A stretch of DNA of 64,000 nucleotides from Manis javanica. Lineage: Eukaryota > Chordata > Mammalia > Pholidota > Manidae. A program made the position numbers and the translations under genes. Where the stretch lies: the NCBI RefSeq assembly GCF_040802235.1, contig NC_133166.1, forward strand, positions 113,350,991 through 113,414,990. The letters are read 5' to 3'. Below the pieces are notes generated by a model, which was not told the DNA's origin, ran no database searches, and saw only the letters and a list, made by a program, of their open reading frames with translations. Positions 32,966 to 46,200 of this stretch are shown piece by piece (the stretch's first letter is position 1; each line of letters starts with the position of its first letter).

Positions 32966-33478
32966 TATGTGGTACATATACACCATGGAATATTATTCAG
33001 CCATAAGAAACAAACAGATCCTACCATTTGCAACAACATGGATGGAGCTGGAGGGTATTGTGCTCAGTGAAATAAGCCAGGTGGATAAAGACAAGTACCA
33101 TGTGGTTTCCCTCATTTGCGGAGTGTAACAGCAAAGCAAAACTGAAGGAACAAAACAGCAGCAGATTCACAGACTCCAAGGGACTAGCGGTCACCAAAGG
33201 GGAGGGGTGGGGGAGTGCGGGTGGGTTCGGAGGGAGAAGGGGATTGAGGGGTATTATGATTGGCACACATGGTGTGGGGGGGATCACAGGGAAGACAGTG
33301 TAGCACAGAGAAGCAAATAGTGACTCTGTGGCATCTTACTCCACTGATGGACAGTGACTGCAGTGGGGTATGGGGGGGCTTGATAATATGGATGAATGTA
33401 GTAACCACAGTTTTTCATGTGAAACCGTTATAAGAGTGTCTATCAATAATACCTTAATAAAAATAAAAAATAAAATAC
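32966..33478 (+). mobile_element. 5'-truncated L1 (3' end)
   Basis: Starts in the last ORF2 codons (TATGTGGTACATATACACCATGG), then a 3'UTR homologous to 29,865-30,355 with the G-rich tract, and ends CTTAATAAAAATAAAAAATAAAA. More diverged than the full-length L1. Confidence 0.92.
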
Positions 33479-33552
33479 ATAAAAGGGACTTACATCAAGC
33501 CCCACAGCAACCTGGGATGATAACTGAGGGTCTGATACTCCTCAAGTGGCAG

Positions 33553-34012
33553 GTAACAAATCCTACCATTTGCAGCAACATGGATGGAGCTGGAGGGTAT
33601 TATGCTCAGTGAAATAAGCCAGGCGGAGAAAGACAAGTATCAAATGATTTCACTCATCTTTGGAGTCTAAGAACAAAGCAAAAACTGAAGGAACCAAACA
33701 GCAGCAGGTTCACAGAACCCATGAATGGACTAACAGTTACCAAAGGGAAAGGGTCTGTGGGGGATGGGTGGGAAGGGAGGGATAAGGGGAGAAATGGGCA
33801 TTATGATTAGCACACTAATGTGGGGGGGCACGGGGAGGGCAGCACATCACAGAGAAGACAAGCAGTGGTTCCAGAGCATCTTACTATGCTGATGGACAGT
33901 GACTGTAATGGGGTATGTGGGGGGGACTCGATAATGGGGACAATCTAGTAACCACAGTGTTGCTCATGTAAGTGTATATTAATCACACCAAAATATTAAA
34001 AAAACAATACGG
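33553..34012 (+). mobile_element. Second 5'-truncated L1 (3' end), abutting the ANTXRL stop
   Basis: Begins AAATCCTACCATTTGCAGC (ORF2 end). The 3'UTR is closer to the full-length L1 than the previous fragment. Ends AATATTAAAAAAACAATA about 26 bp before the ANTXRL copy B stop codon, in antisense to that gene. Confidence 0.92.
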
Positions 34013-34037
34013 GGATTTGGGTGCCGTAGAAATCGCG

Positions 34038-34256
34038 TTATGGGCTGAGACTTTCACAGCTGCTTTCCAGAGCCTCCAGGTTGCAGCAGGTATGAATGGC
34101 ATCATTCCGCTGGTAGCGAATGGGTTGCGCACGCTGGCACCATGAGCAGATTTTGCTGAAGTGGGAGCAATGGACGCTGGGTTGATGGTAGATCCACGTG
34201 CCGCAGGACAACGACTCACAATGGGGCATCATTAGGGGGACGGCAGAATCACACCT
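34038..34256 (-). CDS. ANTXRL: ANTXRL copy B exon 16 (last, cysteine-rich tail)
   Basis: Acceptor CTTCTCCCCAG, then 72 codons and TAA (34,038-34,040). Begins [19 protein letters not shown] and holds nine cysteines. It lacks the actin-coupling tail sequence and long proline runs of ANTXR1/2. L1 sequence begins within 30 bp past the stop. Confidence 0.8.
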   Translation of the reverse strand, partial: RCDSAVPLMMPHCESLSCGTWIYHQPSVHCSHFSKICSWCQRAQPIRYQRNDAIHTCCNLEALESSCESLSP

Positions 34257-37200
34257 CTGGGGAGAAGAGGAGAGAGAGAAAATGTCACTGACAAGCCACT
34301 GGAATTGGGGGCTGAAGGCTGTGATTTCCCTCACTCCTGGGGTTGCCAGGTTCCTTGTCTTCTCAAGCCCACCCTTGTCCTAATGGCCCGAGTTCCACGG
34401 ATACACACCCAGGTCTGCCTAGCGGCACCGTGTAGCGTGCTAACATCAGGCTTCCGAGAACCTGTCTGCATGCAGCCTCAGAGCGCAGTCTGCCCATATC
34501 CTGTCCTGGGCGCCTCTGTCTCTGGCCGGAAGTCCACACTCACCTTCCTGTGTGCCTACTGCCTGGCCGGGCCCTTGGCCTCCCTGCTCAGGCCTCCTCG
34601 AGCGTCTCCTCTCCCCTGGGCACCTGGCTCTGCCCTATCCTACTCCAGGCCTCACACAACCACCCTCCCCGAGAAGCAGCTCCTGGCAGCTGCCACCTTC
34701 AGCTGTGCTTCCCCTCTGCCCGGGCCTCCAGCCCCGGGGCCCAGCTGGCTTGCTAGACTCCTCACCACCACGCCCTGCCCTTGTCAGCAGCCTGGCCTGC
34801 GTGCACGCAAAGCCTGTGACCCTGCCCTGCATGGGGCAGGCACTGTGGCAGAATGAACCCCAGCAAGGGGCTTCTATCTCTGGCAGGTGTGTTTTGGGCT
34901 CCCCGGGGCCCCACACTGCCTGCAGGGAGAGCAGGACGGCTCTCATCTGCCCCTTGACACTTAGAAGGACTTAATGGATCTGTCAAAACTAATGTAGAAT
35001 CAGGGAGACCGGGGCAGAGCCTGACAGACACCACAGGGCTCTTTCTTTCTCAACACCTGCAACCGGGAGCCCATCCACCCCTGTCATCTCTGTGCCCTGC
35101 AGGACGGGGTTCTCCTCACTGCATGGGGCCCTGGTTCTGGGGTGGGGGTTACTTCAGGCCCCTCCTCCAGGTGCCCGTCTCCCTTCCTCAGTGGGTTCCC
35201 GGGAACCTGCAGTCCTCTCCCTCACTCTGCTGAGGAGACGTCTGCAGGAGCAGCAGGTGACACTCTGCTTTTTGGGGAGTGTTCATGGCAGGAAGAACTT
35301 GGCACAAAACTTCCATGGTTTTTCCTGACCTGGGCGATCTCTGCCGTCCCGTGTGTTCTCACCAATCCACCCAAGGGCCGAGGAAGCCCGAGCTTGGCTG
35401 GAGTGGACGACAAGCTCTGCCAGCACCGCGGACGGGGGCACCTGTCGGGCAGCCACCCACATCTAGAAGCCTGGGCCTGTGATAAGGGGAGACCCGGGGA
35501 CGGGGACCAGCTGGGGGTGGGGAATATGGGCCCTCACGCCTTTTCTCTGTCCCAGGCCTCTAGGGCCCAGATGATGTCCTTACTGTGATGCCGGGTGATC
35601 AAAGCCCAGCACCCATAACCTCACCACCACAGAAGCCAGGCCTTCTGGGCCCGTGTCTGTGGGGCAGGAGCCGCCTGCCCCTGGCTGCCCTCGGCCCAGC
35701 CTGGGGCATCAGCACCTGTCTAGGGCCCTTCTCACCTCTGGTACCTTCATCTTCTCTTTATCAGGATTCCTACAGCACGATACAATGACCGAGGGGCACT
35801 TCTGGGCCAGTGCGGCTGGGCTCTAGAAGGAGAAAACAGTGTCTGCTTCTTGGCGGGCAGCTCCTGGGGTAGGGACACTGTGGCTGTTGCCCTGCACCTG
35901 TCACTTCCTGGCCACTCCGCCAGTGTTTGCTGGGAGAACTCAAGGACCAAGGGGCAGCACCGTGTCCCTTAGGAGAGAGCCGCCCTAGTGCAAACCCGGC
36001 AAACTCTTAGTTTGCAAATAAGGCTGCTCCCCAAAAGGGCAAGAAATTCTATCACCTCGCCTTCGTTCCCGGGGCAGCCCTCCTTAGAGAAGCCTGGCCC
36101 TGGGACTCTGGGACTCAGAGGAGGGGACCAGGTCTGAAACCGAGCCCCTTTACCATAACCCACCTGCGTCCTATGGAAGACCCTCCTACACACAGGCGTT
36201 TGAACAAAAGCCCCTTGTCTCAGAGGGAATCACAGCAGTTGCTGAAACAGGCCCCTGAGTTGCTCATTCAGTGACAGAGGCCCTCGGTCAGGCTCTGAAG
36301 GGAGCACGAGAAGGGTGTCCTCTGTGTGACACTGGGAGCCCCACATCTTATAGGGGGCCCACCATGGCCCTGTCACCCTCTTCTGCCAGCTCTCCCTGCC
36401 CAGGTCATGAGGGCTGGGGGTGGGGGAGACTGCCCTAGGCTGCGGGGGGGCTCACTGTGAAGGCCAGTGTGCCCGCAGGCTCTGACACCATCACAACCAA
36501 AGCAAACACGACCTACCTTGTGTGGTGCTGGTGGTGGCTTCTGGGAAATAGAAAGATGGAGTGATAAACACAGGTTGGAAGGCTCTGGCTCAGCCTTGTA
36601 CACAGGAGGGGGCCTGCTCTGCAGCAGAGGGACAGAGCAGGGCCTTGGGTGTCCACCTGAGTGCTCGCTGCGTGTGGGTCTGTGGTCGGCTGGCTCCACC
36701 TGCCTGCGCTGAGCCCACCCTTCCCTGTGGGTCCCCGGGGAGACATTCAGCCTAGGATGCCTGGTGCTGCTGCAGGCATCTAACGGGGGGTTTTCATCAG
36801 CACCCTATACGTCTTATGAAGACAAGAGATCCTCCCCTTCCCTTCCTGCTCCTCCCCCCTTCCTCCGCACACCCTGAACCGCCCCTGTGCCCGGCCCTCA
36901 GGGAAGTCCACCTGGCACCCTGGCTTCCTGTCCTCAGGCCCCCAGTGTGCAGACCTCAGGCCTTCCGGCGTCTTGCTGGGGCTGCGCCCTCACACCCCCG
37001 GGGTCCTTCCTCCCATAGTGCTCCCGGGCCTGCCCTTGGGAGCCCAGCTAGCCGGGCCTCTGCGCCCGCCCTACCCGGGGCCCGCCTCTGCCCTCTGCTG
37101 TTGCCCTGGTTAGGCAGCACAATGGCCACATGCCATGAAGGTGACATTTTCCCCCAGTATCTCAGGGACCAAGGCCCATCGAGACACCAGTCCTGGAGCT

Positions 37201-40200
37201 GCCATGGCAGGAATGGGGGCACTTCACATCTGTCCCCTGCCCAGCCTGGCGCCCAGCCCTGACAACTGGGCCCTGAGTAGTGACTGGGAAGGAAGGACAG
37301 GGCTCCAGAGATGGGCAGAGGCCATGTGTGTTTTGAAAGGTACAGCTGACCCAGAGGAGAGCATTCGGGGGGCACCTGGCCCTCCCTTTGGGGCCATCGC
37401 TGCCCAGGCAGGGTCTGTGCTTTCCTCCAATCCACAGCAGAGGCCCCTCCCTGGCCTTTGTCCCTGTGGGTCCTTCAGAAGCCTGAGTCGGGCCTGGGGT
37501 CACTTCTCCTCAGGGGTAGGGCCGCTCACAGGTCCCCTCTCTGGGCCAAGCCTGAGGCACAAAGCCCCTCAGAGGCCAGGCTGTGTGCCCAGGAATGGGA
37601 GGGTGGCTCTGAGCCCCCATGTGCGCAGGTGATGACCTCAGAACTGACGGGAACCTTCCCACAGGTGGAATCCCGGGGCAGCCAGGAGTCCCCATACTTT
37701 GGGGGACGGCTGGGGAGTGCCTGGGCCACAGGGCTGTGTAGTCAGGGGTCACTCACACTTTTACTGCGCCATCGCCAGATACAGCAGCAGCACAGCACCA
37801 GGAAAAAGGGCAGCGTCAGGAGGGGCACAGCCCAGTAGAGAGAGTGTAAACTGAGGAACACCCCTCTGGGAGGCCCTCCATCTGGCTGAGTATCCTCTTT
37901 GTCTTCCGGCCCACCATCTGGAAGGGCTCTTTGTTGGGCAGGCGGTGGTGTGGCACCCAGTAAGGCAGGTGGGGTCCCCTCCTGAGGAAAGCACACGTGT
38001 TAAGTCCTCGTGCACCTGGGCAGCTTCCTGTGGTGCCCATCACTTGGCATCCCACCCCACACCTCCAAATCCACCTTTCCCCCTTACACTCAGATTACCC
38101 CACTCTGAGAGGCCACAGCAGGACTAGGAGCCAGGGGCTGGGCCCTGAGGGCCCTGAAGCACCCTGGGCCACAGACCCTGCTCAGAGGCTCTGACCCAGA
38201 ACCCTGCCAGGGTGTCCGGCATCCTCCGTGCTGGGCCACAGGCAGTGCCCACTGCATGCCCGGGCTGACAGCACAGGGGCCTGGGGAGGTGCCCACCAGT
38301 GAAGGCACACATGGGGTGCAGGGGGGCTCCTGGGGCCGGGATGAAGGGGGTCTGCAGCATCAGGGCAGCACCCTGGGTCTATCTCCCCATAGCCTGGCCC
38401 TCCCTGGCCCCTACCCAGAGCTGCTCAGCCCCTCTGAGCTGCACTTCCACATCCGGAGGAGCGAGTGAGGGGACACCTGTGAGGTTTAGGGTTCAAACCC
38501 CATCCTGGTACAGGGCAGGCCCGTAAGGAATGGGGGCTCCTGTCCTGTTCTTCTTCATAGTCACGGAGAAGCCCACTGTATCTGTGCAGTCAGGGGCTGC
38601 AAGGCCTGAACCGGTCACCCAAGTGCGATGCTTCAGGTTAGGGGGAGAGGGACAGGGCGACGTGGACTCGTGCCCAGGAGGCAGGGCCGAGGAGAGGGGA
38701 GGCCAGGCCAGGGCGGGGGGGAAGCCACTGTGCTGGGAGTAGACACCGGTTGGCTCCTGAGTTCTTCTCCCAATGTGCCTGTTGAAGGGCGCTTGTCACC
38801 AGGTGGGACCCCAATGGGCAAGTGGGTCAGTTCCGTCTGCTGCCGGGAGCAGACATCCAGGGATAAGTATAAACAGACATGCCCAGGAGTGTCAGTGCTG
38901 TCGGAAGCCAGGCGTGGGAGCAGGGGCTGTACCCGCAGCGGGGCCCGAGCACCAGTGCAGTGGAATTCACCTCCACTATGCAGGGCCGGAGGGGGTCCCA
39001 GCCTCCAGGGCTCCTGGGTCTGAGACCCCAGTTTTGAGGGCCTGGACTCTAGCTCCCTGCACACAGCCTCCAGCCTCCACCCCCCACCTAAGCCAGACCC
39101 AGAGGGAGCTCTGAACTCCCCACCAGGAGACCCAGGCCAGGGAGGCGGCAAGGTGGGAGTCAAGGGGCCGCTCTCAGCACTGTCCCGGAGTCTGCTTGGA
39201 GCTCCAAGTGCAGGGTGCCATGTGCCTTCAGGGACCCTGGGCTTGCAACAGGGCAGAGGAGCTGCACGGCCGCAGACACCTTCACAGGGGTACCCCGAGG
39301 GCACTTCTGAAGCCTGAGCGGGGGCACCGCTCCCCAGGGAAAGGTTCAGGGGCTGCCGTGGCTGTGAGGTGCTGCCCAGGTGCCCAGCTGCCCAAGCGAC
39401 TTGCTGGGCCTGCCCTGGACACTGTTCCTGCCTTTGGCTTCCCAGTGTGTCTCCCTGTCCGGGGATGCACAGAGTACAGTCCCAGGGGGCGGCAGTAGTC
39501 TCACCCTGGACGTCGCACAGGTCGTCCTGCTGATCTCTAAATCCTTCTTGATGAAGGTGAGGCCATTATCCAGGCTGATATCGATGAGGACGGCCCTAGA
39601 GCACAGAAAGGGCAGACGGTGACCCGCAGCCCAGACGGCACCGTGCGTGCGCTTGGCTCAACCTGCACCCGACCGTGGTCCTCGTTGTAACAGCTCTGAT
39701 CAGCGGGTATTCAGGACCCTGAGTAGGGGGCAGCACGGGGCAGGAGGGCCCACCCCAGGACAGATGAGGCCCCCTGTGCAATGAAGGCTGAGCAGGCTGT
39801 GAGGAGCCCTGCAGGGCCCAGATGCCCTCGTGGCCACGGGCCAAGTGGCCAGGCGGGCTGTTTGGTGTCACCTCCCAAACTCTTTTCCATGACAGAGCAT
39901 GCTGGCTTGGCCCTGAAAGGTGCCTGGGCCACAGGTACCGTCCCTGGGGCCCGGCACCTCCTGCATCCTGCCCTCCTTGAGAGAGCCTGGGTGACAGGGG
40001 ATCACAGCCCCTCAGGGGACCACCCGCACAGGTGGGTGCAGAGGAAGCCCTGAGCCCTCCCAGAACTGGTGTGAGCAGCTCCTCCAGAGGACGCATCACG
40101 CACGCTGGTCCCGCCATAGTGCCCATAACTGACCACATTCCCTGAGCTTTACGCTTACCGGCCCCGATTATTCATCTTCAGTCCTGGGCAGGTAACGGAG

Positions 40201-43200
40201 GTGTCTTCCACCGATAAAGCCTTCATTCCTGGAAGAAAGTGACACGCAAATAATGTCAATGGACATGTCCCCACATCCCCGACGCCCCTCCTGTGGCCCT
40301 TGGCAAGCAGAGCTCGCCCCTTGGCGGATGTCGGCTTCCGTTCTCTGCCTGCCTGGGAGCACCTGCCTCACACCAAGTGCCGTGCTGCTGACCCGACTGT
40401 CATTTCAGCTGCGACCTTCTGAACATTCTTACCCTTCGTTGGAGCTCAGAATGAAAACTCAATGCTAAGTATGGTCAGGGGAAAGGATTGGTGTCTGGGT
40501 GGGGAAAGGCTAGGATTAAATGGGCAAAAATACCCAAAGCGGTGCAAACTGACTTTCCCGTTGGATGTGCCCAGTCCGGAGAGGAGGAGGATGGGACGGC
40601 AGCCCAGCACGCAGAGGGGCCTGGACAGGCATGAGTGACTGGAAAGGAGTTTTCAAACCAGTATTACATGCATGGGATGAACTCCCATTTATTAGTGTCC
40701 TCTCTAATTTCTCTTAAGAGTGTCCTTCACTTTCTTGGTTAGGTTCATTTCTAGGTAGTTTATTCTTTTTGATGCATTTGTGAATGGAATTGTTTTCCTG
40801 ATTTCTCTTTCTGCTAGTTCATCATTAGGGTATAGGAATGCAACAGATTTCTGTGTACTAATTCTGTATCCTGAGAATTGGCTGAATTCAGATATTAGTT
40901 CCAGTAGTTTTGGAATGGAGCCTTTAGGGTTTTTTATGGCATCATGTTTCAATCTCAAGTGAACACACCATCCTGGCAGACCTGGCAGAGACTCAGAGCC
41001 CTGGGGCTGCGTCGACTTCCCTCCCATAGACTCATGGACTCGAGTCCTTGCCTCCCAAGGGAAGGGAGAGCCCAGGAAAGGGAGGGCGTGCATCTCTTAG
41101 GGCGCACCCCACCCCACACCCCGCCAGGGCTACAGGACAGGCTGCTCCCGGGGGTATGATGGTGCTGGGGATCGATTCAGTCCTGGGCACGAGCGGCAGG
41201 TGCCCAAGCACCCAGCCAGTGACCCCTTCCACTGTCCATGCTGCTGGTTTTTGGGGTGTGCACAGTGAATGGCCAGCATGGGCCCTGGTTTGCTGGGGGA
41301 CAGCTGTCACCGGGGGACAGGAGGGGCTGCTTACGGATGATTTCCTTCCCAGTGCGAAACTGACAGACAACGTCATCGTTGCGGACGCCCTGAAAACCTT
41401 TTCCAATAACCTTGACGGTCTTTTTCCCTGCAAGAGTAATATCCAGACATCTGTGTGGGGAAGCGTGGCGGTGTTTTCCTCAGATCACAGCTATGGCAGG
41501 CCGCCCCCACAACAGAATTCCCATGAACCCTTGGGGCGTGCAGCTGTAGCTGAACCCACATCTGGGCAACCCCCTGGCCAAATCTTCTCCTTTCGGTCAT
41601 TGACGGCGTACTCCCGGGAGCCTGGGCTGGGTGCAGCCTTAGGTGCCTCTCCCCACTTCCCATGACCCATGAAGTCCATCCATTAAAGGCCCCCAGCCTA
41701 GTTCCCTCCATAGGTGCAAACCCAGCCAGGGGTTTCTGCTCTGAAATCCCGACGTGCCCCCTAATGGGCGCAGGCAGGGACCAGGCAACCCTGAGATTAT
41801 ACACATTCATACCACATGTGCCACACACGCACACACACACACACATGCACACGGTGCGCTCATACACACCACACAGACTGGAACCACATACAACACTCCC
41901 ACCACACACATGGCACATTCACAAAACACACACACACACACTCCTGCGTTTACAACAGCGACCCCAGTTATCACCTCTAGTGCAGAGAGAGGAGAAGTCC
42001 ACAGACGTAATCTCTACACAAGACCTGGCTATGAGCTGCAGTAGAGAGAGAGAGGAGTGGCAGGGTCACGGGTGTGGACGGCGGGGGCACGGCGTGCAGC
42101 CCCCTCCATCCCCCTCACTCACGGGGTCAATGATGTCTTCCAGTCCGCTGTATCCGGTGTCCACTGCAAGCACATGACCCACTGTGCCAGCAATTTCCAG
42201 GAGCTGAAAGGGAGAGGAGACAGCCTGGGCCCACAGCCAGGGGTGATGACCCAGAGGTCCCCATCCCAGGACACAGACACGGAGGGCTACACCCTGGCAC
42301 CTCCAGCAGCCCACCCTCAGGGGAGGGAAAACCCTTCCACCCTCACCTCTGCTGTGCAGGTCTTACACAACACTTGCTACTCATTCTGAACGGCCACCTT
42401 GCACATCTTTCAACTCCCTGGGCCCAGCCTAAGCGGACAGCCCCCCCTCCTACTCCCCAGGGACCTCCTGGGGGGTGGAGGCCCATCGTCTGGGCGACCC
42501 TGAGAGCGCCGTCTTTGAAGCTTTCCCCTGCGAGGCTCCCAAGGGACCCCTCTTTCGCTGCTCAGAATTACCTGGTATTTCTGGGAATCTTGCACACCCA
42601 CGAAATACAGAGTTGCCCCCAACTGCCTGGATTTTTCAGCCTGAGAAAGAGGAAGTGTTGGGTATAATAAATTTGGTCCAAATATGTGGACCCAAAGGCT
42701 GGTAACAATGGGCTTAACTCACTTCAACTTTTGTCTCCGCAAAGGATTCTGGTAGGAGTGGTCCACCTGTCAGCGCGATGATGAGGCTGGGGACCCTCTC
42801 TCCTGCGGGAGAGGCAGGGCGTGACTGGGTCAATGAGAGCAACGGCCACCGGCTTCCAGGACCCGAGCACTGCTCCCCATGCCTCACCCTCCTGGGGAGA
42901 GGCCACCCCGACCTGAGCACCTGCCACCACATGCCTGGAAGGCTTTGCAGCTTATCATGCAACAAGGAGGGCCTCCAGCCCAGGACCCACTTTGCAGATG
43001 AGGAGACTGAGCCCAGCTTAGGGTTCCTCCTACAGAACTGTCACTTCTCCCAGATGGCACAACCTTAGCCCTGAAAGGCAACGCCAGCAATTTCACAGGA
43101 CAAGCACCAGCCTTCCAGAGGAGCAAAAGCAGGAGGGGGCACCCCTACTGTGCACGACTCCCGCCCGGCCACGCAGGCCCGTTCCAGCTCTGGGCCTCAC

Positions 43201-46200
43201 CCACAGCTCTCCCGCGGGCACCTGCACACCCAGGCTCAGGGCTCGAGTAAGAGGCAGGTGAGCAGTAGACCCCCTCCCAGGCTCAGTGCCTCTCCCGGGG
43301 CCACACAGCTTCCCTAGACCCTACAGCCAAGGTGAGGATGCTTCTGGGACAGGCACAGTCGCTCACACTGCGGGAGACCCAGAGCAGGAGCCTCAGCCCA
43401 AGGGCGGGAGCTGGAGGGAGAAGGAGTCAGGGCGGAGCGCCTGCTCAGCAGGGGGAAGCGCGGGCTCCCTCCTCACCCTGAGGCCCCGCCGCTCCAGGAC
43501 CCTCTGGGTCTCCCCCTCTCTCCTTCCTGCAGCCCGGCTCCAGGGCCAGCGCCCCCCACTTCCTAGGAACCATGGCGTCGTCCGCGGGACCCCTGGCTGT
43601 GCTGCGGAACATCACGGGGTGGCTTTCAGCCCCACCCCTCAGAGCGGGAGGCTGCCGCTCAGAGAGGGCAAGCAGCTGGTCCCGGCGTCAGCGCCAGGAC
43701 GCGGCCTGGGCAGGGCCGCCCCGGCCTCAGGAAGGCCCAGGCCTGGCTCTTTCCCGGGACTCCACCGCCAGGAAGGAGGAAGCAGCTCCCTTACCTGCAG
43801 CACGTGTTCTTTCCATCTGCTCATTCGCCTGCAGCAAAAGGAAGGAAGATGTTGGGGGGGGGACAGTGAGACGACCCAGTGATGACCCTCTGCCAACCTC
43901 ATAAAGCAGAGGCACATCCCAGAAATCCAGATTCCGTACCCTTTTCAATCCGTGCTGCATATTTATGGCTCCTGAAGGTATGACATTCAACAGATCGACA
44001 AGACCAGTGTTTATTTTATTTCTGAAAAGAAAAAAATCAGAGCAGGTGGGAGATGGAATGAGGGGTTGCCTCTTACAAGCGGCCCCAGGCTGTCCTTGTC
44101 CGTCTGCACGAGCAGCCCTTCCGGGACGGGTGAGGGCCACGTCAAGCAGCCCTGGCCCGGCCCTCTGCCCCGTGCCTTTGGCATTGGCTGGCCTGGTTCC
44201 CACCGTCCCAGTCCCGTATCCGGTGAGTGGGGTGGGGAGGGCATGCGTCTGTCTAGCCCCATAGGTGTGGCCTGGGCTCTCTGCGCTCAGCTCTGTCTAA
44301 GCCGTGCAGAACTGGGGACCTCACCCCGGGATACACCCTGACTGCCCCCGGTGAGTATGGGGAGATGCCAAGTGTGATTCCATCACAGTGTGACTGGCAG
44401 CACGCCCGCCCCCCGGGGGCCCTGGTGAGGGCGCACTCTTCTCCCACCCTTAAGGCTAGGTTGGGAAGGTCACCGTGGCCCCTCCTGTCCACGGGCCCTG
44501 GGCCCCTCCAGTGCAGGGTCCTCGGGCCTTCTGCTGCTCCTCCCACTCCCAACCATTTTCCTCCATGAGAATCTGAACCTCCCTGCTACTCAGAAGCTCC
44601 ATCCCCTCCCGCCTCCCGCCTAGACCCTCCTGGGATGCAGGCCCACGGGGCCTTCCTCCAGCACCCTGCCCCAGCCTGGTGTTCAGGACCCACTCCTGGG
44701 CTCCCCTCACCAGACTCGGGGGGAACACGCTCCCCTCCACTGCAGCACCCACACTTGGGTGATACCATCCCTTCGTCCCTGGTTCTGACTGTCCCCTCTT
44801 CCCCAGTGGCCCGGGGCAGAAAGTGACACACAACCGCAGGTGCCAGGCTGTGTCCCTAGAGGCCCCCACATCTGCTCCACCTGATCTGGGAATCTTCGCA
44901 GTCGGCCTGCTCTAGGGAAAGGGTTGAGCATGGAGGGCTGGACTCGGAGGGGAGGAGTCTGCCTACCAGCACAGGGTCCGGCCAGGGCCAGTGCACAGGC
45001 TGCAGTGGGGCCCGGGGGGCCAGGGCTGTAGGTGGGGGTGGGCAGAGAGGGGAGGGCCCAGGACACCGTGCCTGCACACCCGTGTGCTCCTCGGTGCGGC
45101 TCAGGGACCCCCTCTGCTCCCTGGCCCTCCCTGTGGCCTGATCGCTGGGTCTGCTCTAGGGGATCAATGAAACACTTACCTGTCCGAGGTCAGCTGCATA
45201 TTGACGTGGCCTTGCGTCGAGTATGTAATGAATGACATGCGCTGTTCAGGGCTTGGGAGGAAACATGGACTTGTGAGCAACTATACACACAGGGTGAAAG
45301 TGATGCTGGTGTGCAACAGGCAGGGGGCGCCCCCCAAGTTCCCTGCTCTCCGTTCTGTCTCTTAGTGTGGAGCCCATTTCCTGGACTCCACAAGTTCTCA
45401 TCACTTTAGTGAAGGATCATGAGGCCCGGCAGGCGCGCAGCCCTCCTGTCAGAGTGCGGCAGAGCGCCCTGCGGACCCAAAGCCCGGAAGTCTGTTTCCC
45501 TCTCTGCCTCTCTCTCTCTCTCACTCACACACACGCGCACAGGGCTGCTGCGTGCACAGGAGACAGGCAGCTACCTGCTCTTCACGAGGGCCTCCCTCGC
45601 TGGCCGCCCCTCTCCCCTCCTGACAGATTCTTGGTCCTTTCCCTTCTCCTCCTCCCTGGACGATCTTCCCCACCTCCCTCCCCCTCGCCTCAAAGAAATT
45701 ATGCTCCCTCCTCAGCCATTCATATTTCCTAATCTGTGAGGGCCTCCAGGGAAGATGTGCCCCTGAAAACAAGGACAGACCCCCAGGAAGGAGCCAAGCA
45801 GGGCTGCAGAGATTTTAGGAAACAAGTGTGATCTGTCCTTCTCTCCTGTTCGGAACAGTGACCTGAGCTTTGCGACCTGAGGCAGGCCCGGGTCCACTGC
45901 ATCTAAACAGCAAAGTACTCAGAGAGGAAATCGCCCTGCAACACAGAGCTGAAAAGCCGTACTTTTTAAATCTGTTCACCAAATCCCGCACAAAGCTCTG
46001 TGTGAACATCCAGTTGTGTACACCTTGTGATCTGAAAAAGAAGAAGACGTGAGTCAGAGACGGAGGTGCATGTATCATGTGAGCACGGTTGCTGCCTTCC
46101 CTGCCTTCCACTGGCCCTTAGCAGGCTCCTCCGTGTGTGTGTGTGTGTGTGCGTGCGTGTGTGTGTGTGTGTGCGTGTGTGTGTGTGTGCGCGTGCGTGT

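Noticed and set aside
36956-37435. Several 70-165 codon open frames in 36.8-37.7 kb
   Set aside because: Lie in ANTXRL intron 13, GC-rich, overlapping on both strands, no splice-bounded homology.
37757-37865. Apparent frameshift between ANTXRL exons 12 and 13
   Set aside because: Arises only if the AG at 37,866 is taken as acceptor. The AG at 37,982 restores the frame exactly and gives a 75-codon exon, so there is no frameshift.
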